Of a stretch of 64,000 nt of DNA, positions 62,475 to 64,000 are shown one piece after another (positions within the stretch are counted from its first letter, which is position 1; the number at the start of each line of letters is the position of its first letter). A model generated the notes under the pieces. That model searched no databases, had not been told where the DNA came from, and saw only the letters and a program-made list of their open reading frames with translations. Source of the DNA: Ferruginibacter paludis (lineage in GTDB: Bacteria; Bacteroidota; Bacteroidia; Chitinophagales; Chitinophagaceae); NCBI RefSeq assembly GCF_030409685.1, contig NZ_JAUFQJ010000015.1, positions 1 through 64,000 of the forward strand, read 5' to 3'. The position numbers and the translations under genes were made by a program.

Positions 62475-64000
62475 TTACCTGACCAAAACTACAGTCCCTT
62501 TTTTGCTGATAGCATGGCCGTTAAAATCTACTCCTTCAACCGTCCATACAAAGGCGCCGGGATTTTGCCTTATACCGTTTAGTGTGCCGTCCCAGCCTTT
62601 GTTAGCTTCCGATGTTTTAAAAACCAACTGACCCCAGCGACTGAATACCGCAAAATATTTTAATTCTTTTATACCAATCAAAATGGGTTTGAATACATCA
62701 TTCTTTGCATCATTGTTGGGCGTAAATGCATTGGGTACATAAATTTCCGGTCCCTGGTAAACCCTTACCCTGATATCATCTTTTGCAGTGCAACCTGCGG
62801 CGGTAGTCGCAGTGACGATATATGTAACATCTCTGTCAATAATGGCAATGGGGTTTTTTATAAAGAGGTTATTCAGTCCAAATGAAGGCGACCATTGATA
62901 GTTGCTGAAGCCAAAATTATTTGTATCAACAGCATCCAGCTGCAAAGGTTGATTGATTGCGATAGAAGTATCATTGCCTGCAAATATGGTTGCCGGTGGA
63001 GTGACTGTAACCAAAACTGTATCAGCTTTAAGCGAACGGCAGCCGTTAGTACCCGACACAGTCAATACATACTGCTGACTGTGTGTTGGTTTGATCACAA
63101 CCGGATTGGCAATAGCGGTACCGGAAAGAAATACACCAGGTGTCCATTGATAAACAGTTCCGCCGGTTGCATGCAAGGTGATATTTTTTCCAAAACAGGT
63201 GACTGTATCTTTTCCCGCGTCGGCAATGGGCGCTTTGTTTACGATTACTTCAACCTCATCAGTTTTAGTGCAAACTCCGGTAGTCGCTTTAATAGTATAA
63301 GTAGTTGTTGTAACTGGTGATACCATGGGCTGAAGAAATGCATTATCGCTGATGCTGCTTGTTGGCGACCATGTAAAACTGACACCATTGCTGACTGCAT
63401 TTAGTTTGGTAGAATCTCCTTCACAGATTGTTATATCAGCACCTGCATTGAGCTGCAAAGTATTTTTTAATGGAACATTGATATTCCTTGTTGCAATACA
63501 GCTCCCTGCATCTTTTACATAAGCCGTATAATTTCCCGTAGCGAGATTTGTAAATATATTGCTGTTCTGATAGTTCGTTCCATCAATGCTGTAAAGCGGT
63601 GTTGATGCACCGCTGGCGGTAATGGTAATGCTGCCATCATTATTGGTGCAGGATGCAGCACCAGCAGCGGCAGTAAGGGAAGGCCCGGAAGAATTTACTG
63701 TAACCTGAACCGTATTGATACATGCATTTGCATCTTTAATCGAAATGGTGTAAGTACTTGCTCCGAGGTTGGCAAAAACATTATTCTCCTGGTAATTGTT
63801 GCCGTCAATGGAATACAGGTATGGCCTTGTGCCGCCGGTACCAACAGCAGTAATTGATCCATTGGCGGTATTGCAGGTTGCTGTGGTGGAAGTTGCCGTA
63901 ACAGTAGCGCCAGCTATACTGCTTACGCTGACAGTGCTTGTGGCAATACATCCGTTTTTGTCTTTAATGGTGATAGTATATGAGGCTGCAATTAATCCCG
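62475..64000 (-). CDS. SprB-repeat adhesin-like protein, C-terminal part (runs off the right end)
   Basis: The frame is open from base 64000 to the stop at 62475, so the N-terminal part lies outside the window. The right part holds tandem SprB-type units: YSIDGxNYQxxNxFxNLxxGxYTxxVKDAxxC, of which at least three are visible between about 63480 and 64000. Then come Ig/PKD-like domains (AGADITICEGDSTKLNAV; AGKDTVTCFGKNITLHAT; AGNDTSIAINQPLQLDAV) and a gliding-type T9SS sorting domain (IYVPNAFTPNNDAKNDVF to GTVVLVR). SprB is the large moving adhesin of gliding Flavobacterium. This protein probably serves as a surface adhesin, but gliding itself is not shown. Confidence 0.85.
   Translation of the reverse strand, partial: GLIAASYTITIKDKNGCIATSTVSVSSIAGATVTATSTTATCNTANGSITAVGTGGTRPYLYSIDGNNYQENNVFANLGASTYTISIKDANACINTVQVTVNSSGPSLTAAAGAASCTNNDGSITITASGASTPLYSIDGTNYQNSNIFTNLATGNYTAYVKDAGSCIATRNINVPLKNTLQLNAGADITICEGDSTKLNAVSNGVSFTWSPTSSISDNAFLQPMVSPVTTTTYTIKATTGVCTKTDEVEVIVNKAPIADAGKDTVTCFGKNITLHATGGTVYQWTPGVFLSGTAIANPVVIKPTHSQQYVLTVSGTNGCRSLKADTVLVTVTPPATIFAGNDTSIAINQPLQLDAVDTNNFGFSNYQWSPSFGLNNLFIKNPIAIIDRDVTYIVTATTAAGCTAKDDIRVRVYQGPEIYVPNAFTPNNDAKNDVFKPILIGIKELKYFAVFSRWGQLVFKTSEANKGWDGTLNGIRQNPGAFVWTVEGVDFNGHAISKKGTVVLVR

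Noticed and set aside
1..64000. CRISPR arrays, rRNA and tRNA genes
   Set aside because: No regularly spaced long repeats with unique spacers, no rRNA signatures and no cloverleaf with T-loop consensus were seen. The array at 39-143 has too few copies and irregular spacing for CRISPR.

Overview
The window looks like a piece of chromosome from a Bacteroidota bacterium, most likely of the Chitinophagaceae or a close relative. The evidence is internal. Several large exported proteins end in type IX secretion (T9SS) sorting domains or gliding-type C-terminal domains. LytS/LytTR regulator pairs and SprB-like repeats are present. One promoter matches the Bacteroidota TTG-N19-TAnnTTTG pattern. Shine-Dalgarno sequences are largely absent, and many glycoside hydrolases carry signal peptides. 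I see no rRNA, tRNA or CRISPR array.

Layout. (1) Bases 1-543 hold a repeat array that looks like the end of an IS21-type element, cutting a GH16 lipoprotein gene. (2) Bases 848-4338 form a signalling block: three stand-alone receiver proteins, then a LytTR response regulator overlapping its LytS-type kinase. (3) Bases 4544-8002 hold a papain-fold peptidase, an SDR oxidoreductase and an NAD-dependent epimerase. (4) Bases 8003-20789 are accessory DNA: a small kinase-like protein, a T9SS cargo protein, an AT-rich pair of giant nuclease-helicase genes (exonuclease-RecQ-UvrD fusion; PD-(D/E)XK nuclease with DUF2075 helicase), a cut-off vsr gene, a cut-off metallopeptidase-like gene and dispersed repeats. 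(5) Bases 20946-41285 mix a lipoprotein, a diheme cytochrome c and a gliding-type giant with secreted carbohydrate-active enzymes (GH29, GH9-CE4 fusion, GH116), a phosphodiesterase, a dienelactone hydrolase, a GOB-like subclass B3 metallo-beta-lactamase, DinB, an FKBP isomerase and a BamA/TamA-like barrel. (6) Bases 41558-48951 are a plus-strand run of small enzymes and envelope proteins headed by a Crp/Fnr regulator. (7) Bases 49140-62277 hold a beta-propeller protein, a GH95 fucosidase, a lipoprotein methyltransferase with an exported AAA-like protein, an ATPase/nuclease gene bracketed by palindromes, a GT4/PIG-L pair, a GH63-like enzyme and TrpB2. (8) A partial SprB-repeat adhesin runs off the right end.

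How the genes work together. The dominant theme is a saprophyte that exports polysaccharide-degrading enzymes (two different fucosidase families, GH9, GH116, GH63-like, a GH16 remnant) and T9SS surface proteins. No SusC/SusD pair is present, so these enzymes are scattered rather than arranged in a classical polysaccharide utilisation locus.

The most unusual signals are three. An intergenic element occurs twice (about 35891-36041 and 43015-43170), and its stems show compensatory changes between copies. The ATPase-DUF234 nuclease gene is bracketed by one palindrome downstream and two upstream. The AT-rich nuclease-helicase pair lies next to a decayed vsr gene and looks like a defence or repair island. 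All functional statements rest on motifs read by eye; no database search was run.
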